A stretch of DNA of 64,000 nt, from contig CAKZZS010000064.1 in assembly GCA_937884975.1 (NCBI GenBank), forward strand, positions 62,001 through 126,000. The letters are read 5' to 3'. The notes below the pieces were generated by a model. That model was not told the origin of the DNA. It saw only the letters and a list, made by a program, of their open reading frames with translations, and searched no databases. Shown here piece after piece: positions 33,660 through 42,527 of the stretch. This DNA is from an uncultured Clostridia bacterium. Lineage in GTDB: Bacteria > Bacillota > Clostridia > Oscillospirales > Acutalibacteraceae. The position numbers and the translations under genes were made by a program. The first letter of the stretch is position 1, and each line of letters starts with the position of its first letter.

Positions 33660-34544
33660 ATGAGCGAACGGCAAAAAGGACTTATACTTAAAGGAATAGG
33701 CGGTTTCTACTATGTGGAAACCGCCCTTGGCATATTCGAATGTAAGGCAAGAGGAGTGTTCAGGAAGCAGAAAATAACTCCTCTCGCCGGAGACAGAGTT
33801 ACAATAACCGTCAATGATAATCAGGAAAATACCGTTGACGAAATTGAAAAAAGAAAAAACTTTCTTATCCGTCCGCCTATTGCAAATGTCGATATAATGG
33901 CAATTGTTGTTTCAACCGTGAATCCGAAGCCCTCGACACTTACTATTGATAAGCTGACTGCAATAGCGTTTCATAAGGGAATTGAGCCTTTGCTGATAAT
34001 TACTAAAACAGATTTAGCTTCAGCGGACGAATTAAATGGTATATATTCTTCTGCGGGAATAAGAACGGTTTGCGTTTCTTCTTTAAACGGAGAGGGAATT
34101 GAACAGGTAAAAAAGCTTGTCAGCGGAAAAATATGCGTTTTTACGGGCAATTCCGCTGTCGGAAAATCCACTCTGCTTAATTTACTTGATGACTCTCTTT
34201 CACTTAAAACAGGCGAATACAGCGACAAGCTCGGAAGGGGAAGGCACACCACCCGTGAGGTTGAGCTTTTTCCGTTTTGCGGAGGCTATCTTGCCGATAC
34301 TCCCGGATTTTCATCACTTGATTTTGAAAAAAACGATTTGATTTTAAAGGATGAAATTGCCGAGTGCTTTCCCGAATTTCAAGAATATTTAGGTCAGTGT
34401 AAATTTAACTCTTGTTCTCACACCTGTGAAAAGGGATGTAAAATCGTTGAAGCCGTTGAAAACGGAAAAATTTCTGCTTCAAGGCATAAAAGCTACGTCG
34501 CATTTTACAGTGACGCAAAGAATATAAAAGAATGGGAATTATAA
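33660..34544 (+). CDS. rsgA: Small ribosomal subunit biogenesis GTPase RsgA
   Basis: A circularly permuted GTPase for late 30S assembly. The order is diagnostic: the G4 motif TKTD (about 117-120) precedes the P-loop FTGNSAVGKSTLLN (about 160-173) and G3 DTPGFSSLDF. The zinc-binding tail reads CKFNSCSHTCEKGC. The start is 1 base after the kinase stop. A terminator follows, closing the long priA-rsgA series. Confidence 0.96.
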   Translation: MSERQKGLILKGIGGFYYVETALGIFECKARGVFRKQKITPLAGDRVTITVNDNQENTVDEIEKRKNFLIRPPIANVDIMAIVVSTVNPKPSTLTIDKLTAIAFHKGIEPLLIITKTDLASADELNGIYSSAGIRTVCVSSLNGEGIEQVKKLVSGKICVFTGNSAVGKSTLLNLLDDSLSLKTGEYSDKLGRGRHTTREVELFPFCGGYLADTPGFSSLDFEKNDLILKDEIAECFPEFQEYLGQCKFNSCSHTCEKGCKIVEAVENGKISASRHKSYVAFYSDAKNIKEWEL

Positions 34545-34549
34545 ATTCA

Positions 34550-34583
34550 GCCGTCGGAAATGAGTGTTTCTGACGGCATTTTT
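34550..34583 (+). terminator. Terminator after rsgA
   Basis: GCCGTCGGAAA (34550-34560) pairs with TTTCTGACGGC (34567-34577), one mismatch, followed by ATTTTTAT. Confidence 0.87.
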
Positions 34584-34614
34584 ATCAAAAATTTCACTAA
34601 ATGTTTGTTAAGTG

Positions 34615-34644
34615 TTACTGTTTTATTTTTTTTGCTTATATAAT
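34615..34644 (+). promoter_or_regulatory. Possible SigA promoter for the SPFH cluster
   Basis: TATAAT at 34639-34644 has only a weak -35 candidate, TTACTG at 34615-34620, with an 18-base spacer. The surrounding 70 bases are very AT-rich. In Bacillus the equivalent genes are under SigW, but I see no clear SigW-type element here. Confidence 0.4.
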
Positions 34645-34724
34645 ATAATAGATTTGGTATATTATGATTTAAATATACGCAAAATTTCGTAATCAATTTT
34701 TTTAAAACGAAAGGAGTTTTAATT

Positions 34725-35945
34725 ATGGGATTATTAAGAGCAGCTCAAGGCGCTGTTGCCGGCAACCTTGCGGATCAGTGGAAGGAATTCTTCTATTGTG
34801 AAGCTATTGATAAGGATATAATGGTTGTTAAAGGACAGAAGAGAATCGGCAACCGTTCCTCAAACACAAAGGCAAGCGATAACATTATTTCAAACGGCTC
34901 GGGTATTGCCGTTGCCGACGGTCAGTGTATGATTATCGTTGAGCAGGGTAAGGTCGTTGAGGTTTGCGCAGAGCCCGGTGAATTTACTTACGATTCTTCC
35001 TCAGAGCCGAGCATTTTTGCAGGCTCTCTCGGCGAGTCAATTAAAAACACCTTTAAGAATATCGGCAGAAGGTTTACCTTCGGCGGCGATACGGGTAAGG
35101 ACCAGAGAGTTTATTATTTTAATACAAAGGAACTTGTTGATAATAAATTCGGCACTCCCAGCCCCATTCCCTTCAGAGTTGTTGACTCAAAGATAGGTCT
35201 TGATATTGATGTATCCGTAAGATGCAGCGGTATCTATTCTTATAAAATTGTTGACCCCATTCTTTTCTATACAAACGTCTGCGGCAACGTAGAGAGCGAG
35301 TATAAGAGAGAAGAGCTTGACCAGCAGCTTAAGACCGAATTTGTAAGCGCTTTACAGCCTGCATTCGGTAAGCTTTCCGAGCTTGAAATCAGACCTAACC
35401 AGATAGCTACTCACGCTACCGACCTTGAAAACGCAATGAACGAAGCGCTTTCCGCTAAATGGAGCGAGCTTCGCGGACTTGAGGTTGTTTCAATTGCTCT
35501 TAATCCGATTACTCTTCCCGAAGAGGATCAGGAGGCTATCAAGCAGATGCAGCGCGCTGCGGCTCTTCGCGACCCGAATATGGCTGGCGCAAACATCGCT
35601 ATGGCACAGGCAGACGCTATGAGAACAGCAGCCGGAAACGAAGGCGGCGCTATGAACGGCTTTATCGGTATGGGTATGGCTATGAACGCAGGCGGCTCTG
35701 CGGCTAATCTTTTTGCAATGGGTAATCAGGCAGGTCAGCAACCTGCACAGGCTGCTCCGACTGCACCGTCAGCTCCTGCCGGAGAAGGTTGGGTATGCTC
35801 TTGCGGAGCTACAAATAACGGTAACTTCTGTACGCAGTGCGGGAAGGCAAAGCCGGTTGGTTCTCACTGCGCAAACTGCGGCGCTGCTTATGATCCTGCA
35901 AATCCGCCCAAATTCTGCCCCGAATGCGGTAAGCCTATCGGATAA
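34725..35945 (+). CDS. SPFH-domain protein with C-terminal zinc ribbons (YdjI-like)
   Basis: A 406-residue flotillin-like protein of the YdjI/virion-core-like SPFH group. The N-terminal domain (about 1-300) contains WKEFFYCEAIDKDIMVVKG and LDIDVSVRCSGIYSYKIVDP. An Ala/Met/Gly-rich segment follows at about 300-345. Two zinc ribbons end the protein: CSCGATNNGNFCTQCG and CANCGAAYDPA..KFCPECG. In B. subtilis, YdjI works with YdjG and YdjH in membrane-stress handling and PspA recruitment. No pspA is visible here, so that link is only by analogy. The AAAGGAG site precedes ATG 34725. Confidence 0.88.
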   Translation: MGLLRAAQGAVAGNLADQWKEFFYCEAIDKDIMVVKGQKRIGNRSSNTKASDNIISNGSGIAVADGQCMIIVEQGKVVEVCAEPGEFTYDSSSEPSIFAGSLGESIKNTFKNIGRRFTFGGDTGKDQRVYYFNTKELVDNKFGTPSPIPFRVVDSKIGLDIDVSVRCSGIYSYKIVDPILFYTNVCGNVESEYKREELDQQLKTEFVSALQPAFGKLSELEIRPNQIATHATDLENAMNEALSAKWSELRGLEVVSIALNPITLPEEDQEAIKQMQRAAALRDPNMAGANIAMAQADAMRTAAGNEGGAMNGFIGMGMAMNAGGSAANLFAMGNQAGQQPAQAAPTAPSAPAGEGWVCSCGATNNGNFCTQCGKAKPVGSHCANCGAAYDPANPPKFCPECGKPIG

Positions 35946-35978
35946 TCAGACTTACTTTAGCATTACCGGAAGGATTTG

Positions 35979-37070
35979 ATGGATATGGCTGAATTATTAA
36001 ATTATAAGTGTCCTCATTGTGACGCTCCGATTCAGTTTGAGCCGGGAGTTCAGAATATGAAATGTCCTTATTGTGACAGCGAATTTGACGTTGCCGCTCT
36101 TAAAAGTAAGGATGAGGTTCTCAACTCCCAGCCTGCCGACAGCTTTGAATGGCAGGAAAAGGGGTCCGAGCAATGGGATGAAACAAATGACGAAGGACTA
36201 AGGGTATTTGTATGTAAGTCCTGCGGCGGTGAAATAGTCGGCGACGAAAATACTGCGGCAACAAAATGTCCTTACTGCGATAACCCGGTTGTTCTTTCGG
36301 GAAGACTTTCGGGCGTTCTGAAGCCCGATTACGTTATTCCGTTTAAGCTTGACAAGACTCAGGCGAAGGAGAGTCTTAAGAAATACGTTAACTCAAAAAA
36401 GTTTGTTCCCAATTTATTTAAGAGCGAAAATCATCTTGATGAAATCAGTGGATTATACGTTCCTTTCTGGCTTTTCGATTCTGATATTGACGCGCAGGTT
36501 TCCTTTGACGCGACCAAAGTCAGCAGTTGGAGTGACTCGAAGTATAACTATACTAAAACCGACCACTATGATGTTTTCAGAAAGGGTAATATGAGCTTTG
36601 AAAACATCCCCGTAGACGGCGCAAGTAAAATGCCCGACGACCTTATGGAGTCAATTGAACCTTTTGATTTTAAGGATGCGGTTGATTTCCAGACGGCTTA
36701 TCTTGCCGGCTTCCTTGCCGATAAATACGACGTCGGAAAGGAAGAAAGCATTCCCAGGGCAAATCAGCGCGTAAAGGTCAGTGCAGAGAGTACTCTTGCT
36801 TCAACTGTTTCTGGTTATTCAAGCGTTACCCCTAAAAACAGCTCTGTTCAGGTGCTTAAGGGCTTTTCAAAGTATGCGCTTTATCCCGTGTGGATATTAA
36901 ATACTACATATCAGGGTACCAAGTACACCTTTGCAATGAACGGTCAGACGGGTAAGTTTATAGGTAATCTTCCTGTCAGTAAGGCAAAGCTCGGCGGATT
37001 TTTTGCCGCGCTTTCGGTTGGCTTATCGGCAGGCGCGCTTCTTGTGTCGAAGCTGCTCGGTTTACTGTAA
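35979..37070 (+). CDS. Zinc-ribbon membrane-associated protein (YdjG-like)
   Basis: A 363-residue protein with two N-terminal zinc ribbons (CPHCDAPI/CPYCDSEF near residues 10-33; CKSCGGEI/CPYCDNPV near 79-101). Then comes a conserved domain containing LYVPFWLFDSDIDAQ and, near the C-terminus, YALYPVWILNTTYQGTKY and a hydrophobic segment (about 335-360). Such proteins are often misnamed as helicase or TFIIB-like because of the ribbons. I see no helicase motif. ATG 35979 follows GGAAGGA; ATG 35985 is an alternative. Confidence 0.84.
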   Translation: MDMAELLNYKCPHCDAPIQFEPGVQNMKCPYCDSEFDVAALKSKDEVLNSQPADSFEWQEKGSEQWDETNDEGLRVFVCKSCGGEIVGDENTAATKCPYCDNPVVLSGRLSGVLKPDYVIPFKLDKTQAKESLKKYVNSKKFVPNLFKSENHLDEISGLYVPFWLFDSDIDAQVSFDATKVSSWSDSKYNYTKTDHYDVFRKGNMSFENIPVDGASKMPDDLMESIEPFDFKDAVDFQTAYLAGFLADKYDVGKEESIPRANQRVKVSAESTLASTVSGYSSVTPKNSSVQVLKGFSKYALYPVWILNTTYQGTKYTFAMNGQTGKFIGNLPVSKAKLGGFFAALSVGLSAGALLVSKLLGLL

Positions 37071-37083
37071 GGGGGTGCGTGAT

Positions 37084-37908
37084 ATGAAAAAGATTATTTC
37101 TTTGATAATTGTATTTGTTCTTCTTGTTACGCTTCCAGTACTTGTTTTTGCCGACAGCGATAAGCCGTTGCTTGTTGATGAAGCGCAGCTTCTTTCAACG
37201 GGTGAGTTTGCTTCCTTGAGCGAAAAGCTTGAAAATATGAGCTATGAGCTTAATTTTGACATTGTTGTTGTCACTGTCAACGGGCTTGACGGAAAAAGCG
37301 TTCAGGATTATGCCGACGATTACTATGATTACAACGGCTACGGCTTTGGAAATACTTATGACGGCTGCCTTCTTTTAATCAGTATGGAAGACCGCGACTG
37401 GTATATTTCCACCACGGGTTACGGCATTACTGCCATTACCGATTACGGTATTTCCTATCTCGGAGATGAAATTGTTCCGTATCTTTCTGATGGCGACTAC
37501 TACGATGCCTTTTTGACGTTTGCCAATACGGTTGAGGATTTAGTTGTTCAGGCAAGAAGCGGAGAGGCGTATGACGTTGACAATACCATTGACGGATACA
37601 ATCCGAATGAACGCACAACGGGCGATAAGATAAAGACTGTTGCTATATGCGTTGTAGCTGCATTGGTTATTTCTCTTATAATTTCGCTTGTTATAAGAAA
37701 TTCGTATGTTAAGGCTGTCAGATTTAATCCAGACGCAAGAGATTATCTTGTACCCGGAAGCTTGAATATGACCAATTCGTACGACAATTTCCTTTATTCC
37801 ACCGTTACAAAGGTAAAGATTCAGTCCGAAAGCAGCAGTTCGGGCGGAAGCTCGGTTCACACTTCTTCTTCGGGTTCCTCGCACGGAGGCGGAGGAGGTA
37901 AGTTCTGA
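37084..37908 (+). CDS. TPM-domain membrane protein (YgcG/YdjH-like)
   Basis: A 274-residue protein with a signal peptide (about 1-22), a TPM domain (about 25-150; LLVDEAQLLSTGEFASLSEK, FDIVVVTVNGLDGKSVQDYA, DWYISTTGYG), one membrane helix (about 180-203) and a Ser/Gly/His-rich tail ending GGGGGKF. The TPM domain faces outward. I set the start at ATG 37084 behind GGGGGTG, since the upstream extension lies inside the preceding gene. It completes the YdjI-YdjG-YdjH-like triplet. Confidence 0.88.
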   Translation: MKKIISLIIVFVLLVTLPVLVFADSDKPLLVDEAQLLSTGEFASLSEKLENMSYELNFDIVVVTVNGLDGKSVQDYADDYYDYNGYGFGNTYDGCLLLISMEDRDWYISTTGYGITAITDYGISYLGDEIVPYLSDGDYYDAFLTFANTVEDLVVQARSGEAYDVDNTIDGYNPNERTTGDKIKTVAICVVAALVISLIISLVIRNSYVKAVRFNPDARDYLVPGSLNMTNSYDNFLYSTVTKVKIQSESSSSGGSSVHTSSSGSSHGGGGGKF

Positions 37909-38402
37909 TGAATAAAACAGAAATTATTTCTATTGAAAAAATCCCCGAAAATGTTGAGCAGTTAAAATCACTTGAGGCTGCTCAAATGACTACGCCTTTT
38001 CAGACGGCTGCGCTTGCAGTGGCGGTTTTGTGTAATTATGAAAGGGATGCAGAGAAAACCTATGAGATGATAAATTATCTTAAAGGACCTGCTGATCTTT
38101 CTAATCTTGAAAAGCAATTTATCCGCGACAGACTTGTGGGAAAAAGCTATGTTCCCCGTTCTTATTTCAAGGGTACAAGCCGTGAAAATTCCTACATTCT
38201 TCCGCAGTCACTTGAAATTGAGGTAAGTGATAATCCGTATTCCTATGATAACGAGGGATATGCGGTTTTGTATCTTACTTCATCCGGAGCCGATTCACCC
38301 CGTCAGGTTAAACTTCGGCGAAAGGGAGATATCTGGTATCTTTGGGAAATTCTTTTCCTTTCCGATATAAGAGTTCCTGCTTCGGACGACCCTTGGGCGT
38401 AA
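37908..38402 (+). CDS. Conserved hypothetical protein of the SPFH cluster
   Basis: A 164-residue soluble protein I cannot assign to a characterised family. It has a helical N-terminal half with QTAALAVAVLCNYERDAEK and a beta-rich C-terminal half with YAVLYLTSSGADSPRQVKLR, then IWYLWEILFLSDIRVP. There is no signal peptide or membrane span. The ATG overlaps the TPM gene stop by one base, so it is made with that protein and probably acts with the cluster on the cytoplasmic side. Confidence 0.75.
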   Translation: MNKTEIISIEKIPENVEQLKSLEAAQMTTPFQTAALAVAVLCNYERDAEKTYEMINYLKGPADLSNLEKQFIRDRLVGKSYVPRSYFKGTSRENSYILPQSLEIEVSDNPYSYDNEGYAVLYLTSSGADSPRQVKLRRKGDIWYLWEILFLSDIRVPASDDPWA

Positions 38403-38410
38403 TTAAAAAT

Positions 38411-38447
38411 TTAAGCCGTAGTCCCCAAAAGGGATTACGGCTTGTTT
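38411..38447 (+). terminator. Bidirectional terminator between the SPFH cluster and dusB
   Basis: AAGCCGTAGTCCC (38413-38425) pairs with GGGATTACGGCTT (38431-38443, one G-T pair) over a short A-rich loop, flanked by T-rich sequence on the right and A-rich on the left. It suits both convergent genes. Confidence 0.9.
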
Positions 38448-39422
38448 TTATTGGTTTTCAACTACTATTGTGTATGCGATTTCCTCTAACTGTTTAATTG
38501 ATTCAATTGCGCATATTTCCCGTTTGTACCTTGCGGTACCTCTGATTCCTTTTGTGTACCAGGCGGCGTGCTTTCGCGCTTCTCTGATACCGATTCTTTC
38601 GCCCTTGTATTCGCATATCCTGTTTACATGCTTTAGCATTACTCTCATTCTTTCCGAAACGGGCGGCTCGGGGACGAGCGTTTCGTGATTTAGAAAGGCG
38701 TTTATCTGTGAAAATATCCAAGGTCTGCCCAAAGCGCCTCTGCCGACCGTTACGGCGTCGCAGTTTGTGTATTCAAGCATTTTGGCGGCTGTTAAACCGT
38801 CCGTTATATCTCCGTTTCCTATTACGGGAATTGAAACAGCGCTTTTAACGTCTCTGATTATATCAAGATTAACGGGCGGCGCATACATCTGGTCGCGAGT
38901 TCTTCCGTGAACCGTAATTGCCAAAGCGCCTGCATTTTCAATTCTTTTTGCAATTTCAACCGCATTTATACTGTCCTTATCCCAGCCGGCGCGCATCTTG
39001 ACCGTTACGGGGACAGGGGAAGCGTTAACAACCGCTCTTACAATTTCTTCAGCAAGAACGGGGTCTCTCAAAAGGCTCGAGCCGCTTTTGTTATTCACAA
39101 TTTTCGGCGCAGGACAGCCCATATTTATATCAATAATATCGGGCTTAAATTCCATTACTGCTTCAATGCTTTGTGCCATAATTAACGGGTCATATCCGAA
39201 AATCTGCGCCGCCGCAGGTCTTTCCTTTTCCGAAAGAACGAGCAGCTCTCTTGACTTTCTGTCGGTCATGGTTATTCCCTTGCTGCTTACCATTTCGCTT
39301 TCAACAAGCGCCGCGCCGTATTCAACGCAAAGCTCCCTGAAAGCCATATCCGCAACTCCTGCCATAGGCGCAAGAAAGGCTTTTCCGTTTATTTCCACAT
39401 TACCTATTTTCAACCGGCTCAT
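38448..39422 (-). CDS. dusB: tRNA-dihydrouridine synthase (DusB type)
   Basis: An FMN enzyme that reduces uridines in the tRNA D-loop. The N-terminus has FLAPMAGVADMAFRELC. The catalytic region shows DINMGCPAPKIVNNKSGSSL with the active-site Cys. FMN-phosphate-binding segments include VTVHGRTRDQMY, VIGNGDITDG and VTVGRGALGRPWIF. The 324-residue length is standard. It is one of only three genes on the minus strand and stands alone, diverging from polA. Confidence 0.96.
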   Translation of the reverse strand: MSRLKIGNVEINGKAFLAPMAGVADMAFRELCVEYGAALVESEMVSSKGITMTDRKSRELLVLSEKERPAAAQIFGYDPLIMAQSIEAVMEFKPDIIDINMGCPAPKIVNNKSGSSLLRDPVLAEEIVRAVVNASPVPVTVKMRAGWDKDSINAVEIAKRIENAGALAITVHGRTRDQMYAPPVNLDIIRDVKSAVSIPVIGNGDITDGLTAAKMLEYTNCDAVTVGRGALGRPWIFSQINAFLNHETLVPEPPVSERMRVMLKHVNRICEYKGERIGIREARKHAAWYTKGIRGTARYKREICAIESIKQLEEIAYTIVVENQ

Positions 39423-39528
39423 TCCTTAAATAAAACTTTTTAGGTATTTTAGCATAAATTTTCATCTTTTTCACCCCAAAAGGCAAAATTTGTGGTAAAA
39501 TATTAAAAAAATAACTCGGCGGTGTAAT

Positions 39529-42087
39529 ATGAAGCTTTTAGTTTTAGACGGAAACAGCATACTTAACCGTGCCTTTTACGGCATTAAACTGCTCACCACA
39601 AAGGACGGAAGATTTACAAACGGTATTTACGGATTTCTCAATATTCTTCTTCGGCTTAAAGAGGAGGTAAATCCAGACGCCGTGGCAATTGCCTTTGACT
39701 TGAAGGCGCCTACGTTCAGGCATAAAATGTACGACGGATATAAGGCTCAAAGAAAGGGTATGCCGCCCGAGCTTGCCGAGCAAATGCCCGTGCTTAAGGA
39801 ATTACTTGTTTCTCTCGGTTATAAAATAGTTGAAAAGGAAGGCTATGAAGCGGACGATATTCTCGGTACGCTTTCTTCAGTCTGTAAGGATGAAAACCGT
39901 TGCTATATTGCAACGGGCGACAGGGACTCTCTTCAGCTTGTAAATAATAATGTAACCGTTCTCCTTGCCGCTACAAAGATGGGCAGACCGCAGACGACCT
40001 TTTATAATGAAGAAAAGGTTAAGGAGGATTATTTTGTAGAGCCGAAACAGTTAATTGATATTAAGGCTCTTATGGGTGACAGCTCCGACAATATACCGGG
40101 TGTTGCAGGCATCGGTCAGAAAACGGCTACCGACTTAATTGTAAAGTTTAATAATATCGACTACATTTATGAAAATATTGATTCAATTGATGTTAAAGAC
40201 TCCGTCAGGGCAAAGCTAAAAAACGATAAGGATATGGCGTATTTAAGCCGCACGCTCGGCACGATTTGTCTTGAAGCGCCGGTTGAAACGGATTTAAACA
40301 CCTATATCCCGTCCGAGCCTGATAATAACAGGGCTGTGAAAATTCTTTCTTCGCTAGAAATGTTTTCCATGATAGAAAAGTTTTCACTGAACAATGACGG
40401 AACTGTTCATAATGTTTCCGAAATCAAAGAAAAGGATTATAAAGCCGAATATATAAGCGACGAAACCTTTGAAAACGCAAAAAGGGTTTATGTTGATTAT
40501 GAAATAAACGAAAATTCACTTTCCGTTATTTGCTTTGCTGACGGAAAAGTAAATGAAATAAAGGATTATTCTTCGCTTTTTGAGGACGCAACAAAGGAAA
40601 AAATCGTCTTTGACGTTAAGCCGCTTTACAATTACCTTGAAAAAATCGGCAAAACCATAAATAATGTAAAGGCTGATTTGATTCTTGCCGCCTATGTTCT
40701 TAATCCCTCGTCAACAAGCTATGAGCTTTCGAGGCTTAAGAGTGAATATGGGGTTAATGAGATTACGGTTGAAAATTGTCCTGAAATGCTTGAACAAAGG
40801 GCAAAAAATGCCTGCTCGCTTATGCCGCTTTGCGAAAAAATGCTTGCCGAAATTACGTCAAATAATCAGGAAAACCTTTATTACAATATTGAAATGCCAC
40901 TTGCAAAGGTGCTTTCTTCAATGGAAACCTTGGGTTTTGAGGTTGACAGGAAGGGTATTGAGGATTTCGGCGAAATGCTTTCGGGCAGAATAGATGAACT
41001 TCAGTCAAGAATTTATGAACAGGCAGGGGAAAGGTTTAACATAAACTCGCCAAAACAGCTTGGCATTATCCTTTTTGAAAGACTTGCAATCCCTGCAAAG
41101 AAAAAGACAAAAAGCGGTTATTCGACTAATGCGGACGTTCTTGAGAGCCTTGAAAACGAATATCCAATTGTCAGGGATATACTTGAATACAGAACTCTTT
41201 CAAAGCTTTCTTCAACCTATTGCGAGGGACTGTTAAAGGAAATCGAATCCGACGGCAGAATTCATTCCAATTTTAAACAGACCGAAACGAGAACAGGTAG
41301 GATTTCTTCAACCGAGCCGAATCTTCAGAATATCCCCGTTAGGCAGGAGCTTGGCAGGGAAATGAGAAAATTCTTTAAGGCAGGGGACGGAAAGGTTTTA
41401 ATTGATGCGGACTATTCCCAAATTGAACTGCGTGTGCTTGCCGACGCCGCGGACGATAAGGTTATGCTTGATGCATTTAATAATGACGTTGATATCCACG
41501 CCGTTACCGCTTCGCAGGTTTTCAATATGCCGCTTATGATGGTTACTCCCACAATGCGCTCAAGGGCAAAGGCGGTTAATTTCGGTATCGTTTACGGCAT
41601 AGGCGCCTTTTCATTGGCAAAGGATATCGGCGTAACCAGAGCCGAGGCGGATAAGTACATTAAGGATTATCTCTATCACTATTCGGGCGTGGACTCGTAT
41701 ATGAAAAACGTTGTAAACAGAGCAAAGGAAAACGGCTTTGCTTCAACTCTTTTTAACCGCAGACGTTATCTTCCCGAGCTTTCCTCGTCAAACGGTATGC
41801 TGCGCGCTTTCGGTGAAAGAGTTGCAAGAAATATGCCAATTCAGGGCACAGCGGCGGATATTATTAAAATCGCAATGGTAAGAACCTATCAGCGGCTTGA
41901 AAATGAGAATATGAGTTCAAAGCTCATCTTACAGATACACGACGAACTGATAGTCGAGTCTCCCGAAAACGAGGCGCAAAAAGCAGCCGAAATTCTTAAG
42001 GAAGAAATGGAAAATGCCGTTTCGCTTAAGGTTAAGCTTATTGCCGATGTCGGAGTCGGAAAAACCTGGTATGAGGCTAAAAAATGA
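39529..42087 (+). CDS. polA: DNA polymerase I, 3'-5' exonuclease apparently inactive
   Basis: It removes RNA primers and fills gaps, 852 residues. The 5'-3' exonuclease domain (about 1-290) has LLVLDGNSILNRAFYGI, EADDILGTLS and MGDSSDNIPGVAGIGQKTA. The polymerase domain (about 450-852) shows TGRISSTEPNLQNIPVR, motif A DADYSQIELRVLA, motif B RSRAKAVNFGIVYGIGAF and motif C QIHDELIVE. The middle exonuclease domain keeps an Asp-Tyr-Glu start (YVDYEINE) but lacks the later Asp of the NLKYD-type motif (KPLYN here) and the YxxxD motif, so proofreading is probably lost, as in Bacillus and Taq. The ATG at 39529 follows CGGCGGTG. Confidence 0.97.
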   Translation: MKLLVLDGNSILNRAFYGIKLLTTKDGRFTNGIYGFLNILLRLKEEVNPDAVAIAFDLKAPTFRHKMYDGYKAQRKGMPPELAEQMPVLKELLVSLGYKIVEKEGYEADDILGTLSSVCKDENRCYIATGDRDSLQLVNNNVTVLLAATKMGRPQTTFYNEEKVKEDYFVEPKQLIDIKALMGDSSDNIPGVAGIGQKTATDLIVKFNNIDYIYENIDSIDVKDSVRAKLKNDKDMAYLSRTLGTICLEAPVETDLNTYIPSEPDNNRAVKILSSLEMFSMIEKFSLNNDGTVHNVSEIKEKDYKAEYISDETFENAKRVYVDYEINENSLSVICFADGKVNEIKDYSSLFEDATKEKIVFDVKPLYNYLEKIGKTINNVKADLILAAYVLNPSSTSYELSRLKSEYGVNEITVENCPEMLEQRAKNACSLMPLCEKMLAEITSNNQENLYYNIEMPLAKVLSSMETLGFEVDRKGIEDFGEMLSGRIDELQSRIYEQAGERFNINSPKQLGIILFERLAIPAKKKTKSGYSTNADVLESLENEYPIVRDILEYRTLSKLSSTYCEGLLKEIESDGRIHSNFKQTETRTGRISSTEPNLQNIPVRQELGREMRKFFKAGDGKVLIDADYSQIELRVLADAADDKVMLDAFNNDVDIHAVTASQVFNMPLMMVTPTMRSRAKAVNFGIVYGIGAFSLAKDIGVTRAEADKYIKDYLYHYSGVDSYMKNVVNRAKENGFASTLFNRRRYLPELSSSNGMLRAFGERVARNMPIQGTAADIIKIAMVRTYQRLENENMSSKLILQIHDELIVESPENEAQKAAEILKEEMENAVSLKVKLIADVGVGKTWYEAKK

Positions 42088-42527
42088 CGGTTTCAAAAAT
42101 GACAAGGGAAGATGTAAAAGCGGTTGCGCTTCTTGAAAAGGAGTGCTTCGCTTCGCCGTGGAGCGAAGAAACCCTGCTTGAAGAAACCGTTAATCCCACG
42201 GCAGTTTTTCTGACCGCAAAGAAGGACGGAAAGGTTATAGGCTATGTCGGCGCAAACAATATTCTCGGCGAGGTTTTTATAACCAATATCGCCGTTTCGT
42301 CCGATTACAGAAGACAGGGAGTTGCTTCACTTCTTTTAAAAACGCTAATTGACATTTGCTTAAAGTCCGGGGCGTCTTACTTGACTTTAGAGGTAAGAAA
42401 GAGTAATATCTCTGCAATAGGTTTATATGAAAAAAATGGGTTTTCACTGGTAGGCGAGCGTAAGAATTTCTACACAAAGCCCGATGAAAACGCGCTTCTT
42501 TATACGTTGTTTTTTAAGTATGATTAA
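42084..42527 (+). CDS. rimI: Ribosomal protein alanine N-acetyltransferase RimI
   Basis: A 147-residue GNAT-fold enzyme expected to acetylate the N-terminal alanine of ribosomal protein S18. The acetyl-CoA-binding motif reads SSDYRRQGVASLLLKTL, and the C-terminal motif is YLTLEVRKSNISAIGLYEKNG without interruption. The start overlaps the polA stop by 4 bases. The nearby tsaD is a common genomic partner, which strengthens the RimI name over a generic acetyltransferase. Confidence 0.92.
   Translation: MTVSKMTREDVKAVALLEKECFASPWSEETLLEETVNPTAVFLTAKKDGKVIGYVGANNILGEVFITNIAVSSDYRRQGVASLLLKTLIDICLKSGASYLTLEVRKSNISAIGLYEKNGFSLVGERKNFYTKPDENALLYTLFFKYD

Noticed and set aside
35976..37070. PriA-like or TFIIB-like annotation suggested by the zinc ribbons
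   Set aside because: No Walker A, DEEQ or cyclin-fold sequence is visible; true PriA is at 23813-26269.
38503..39429. Plus-strand frames across the dusB region
   Set aside because: They run antisense to intact dusB motifs and show no recognisable domain.
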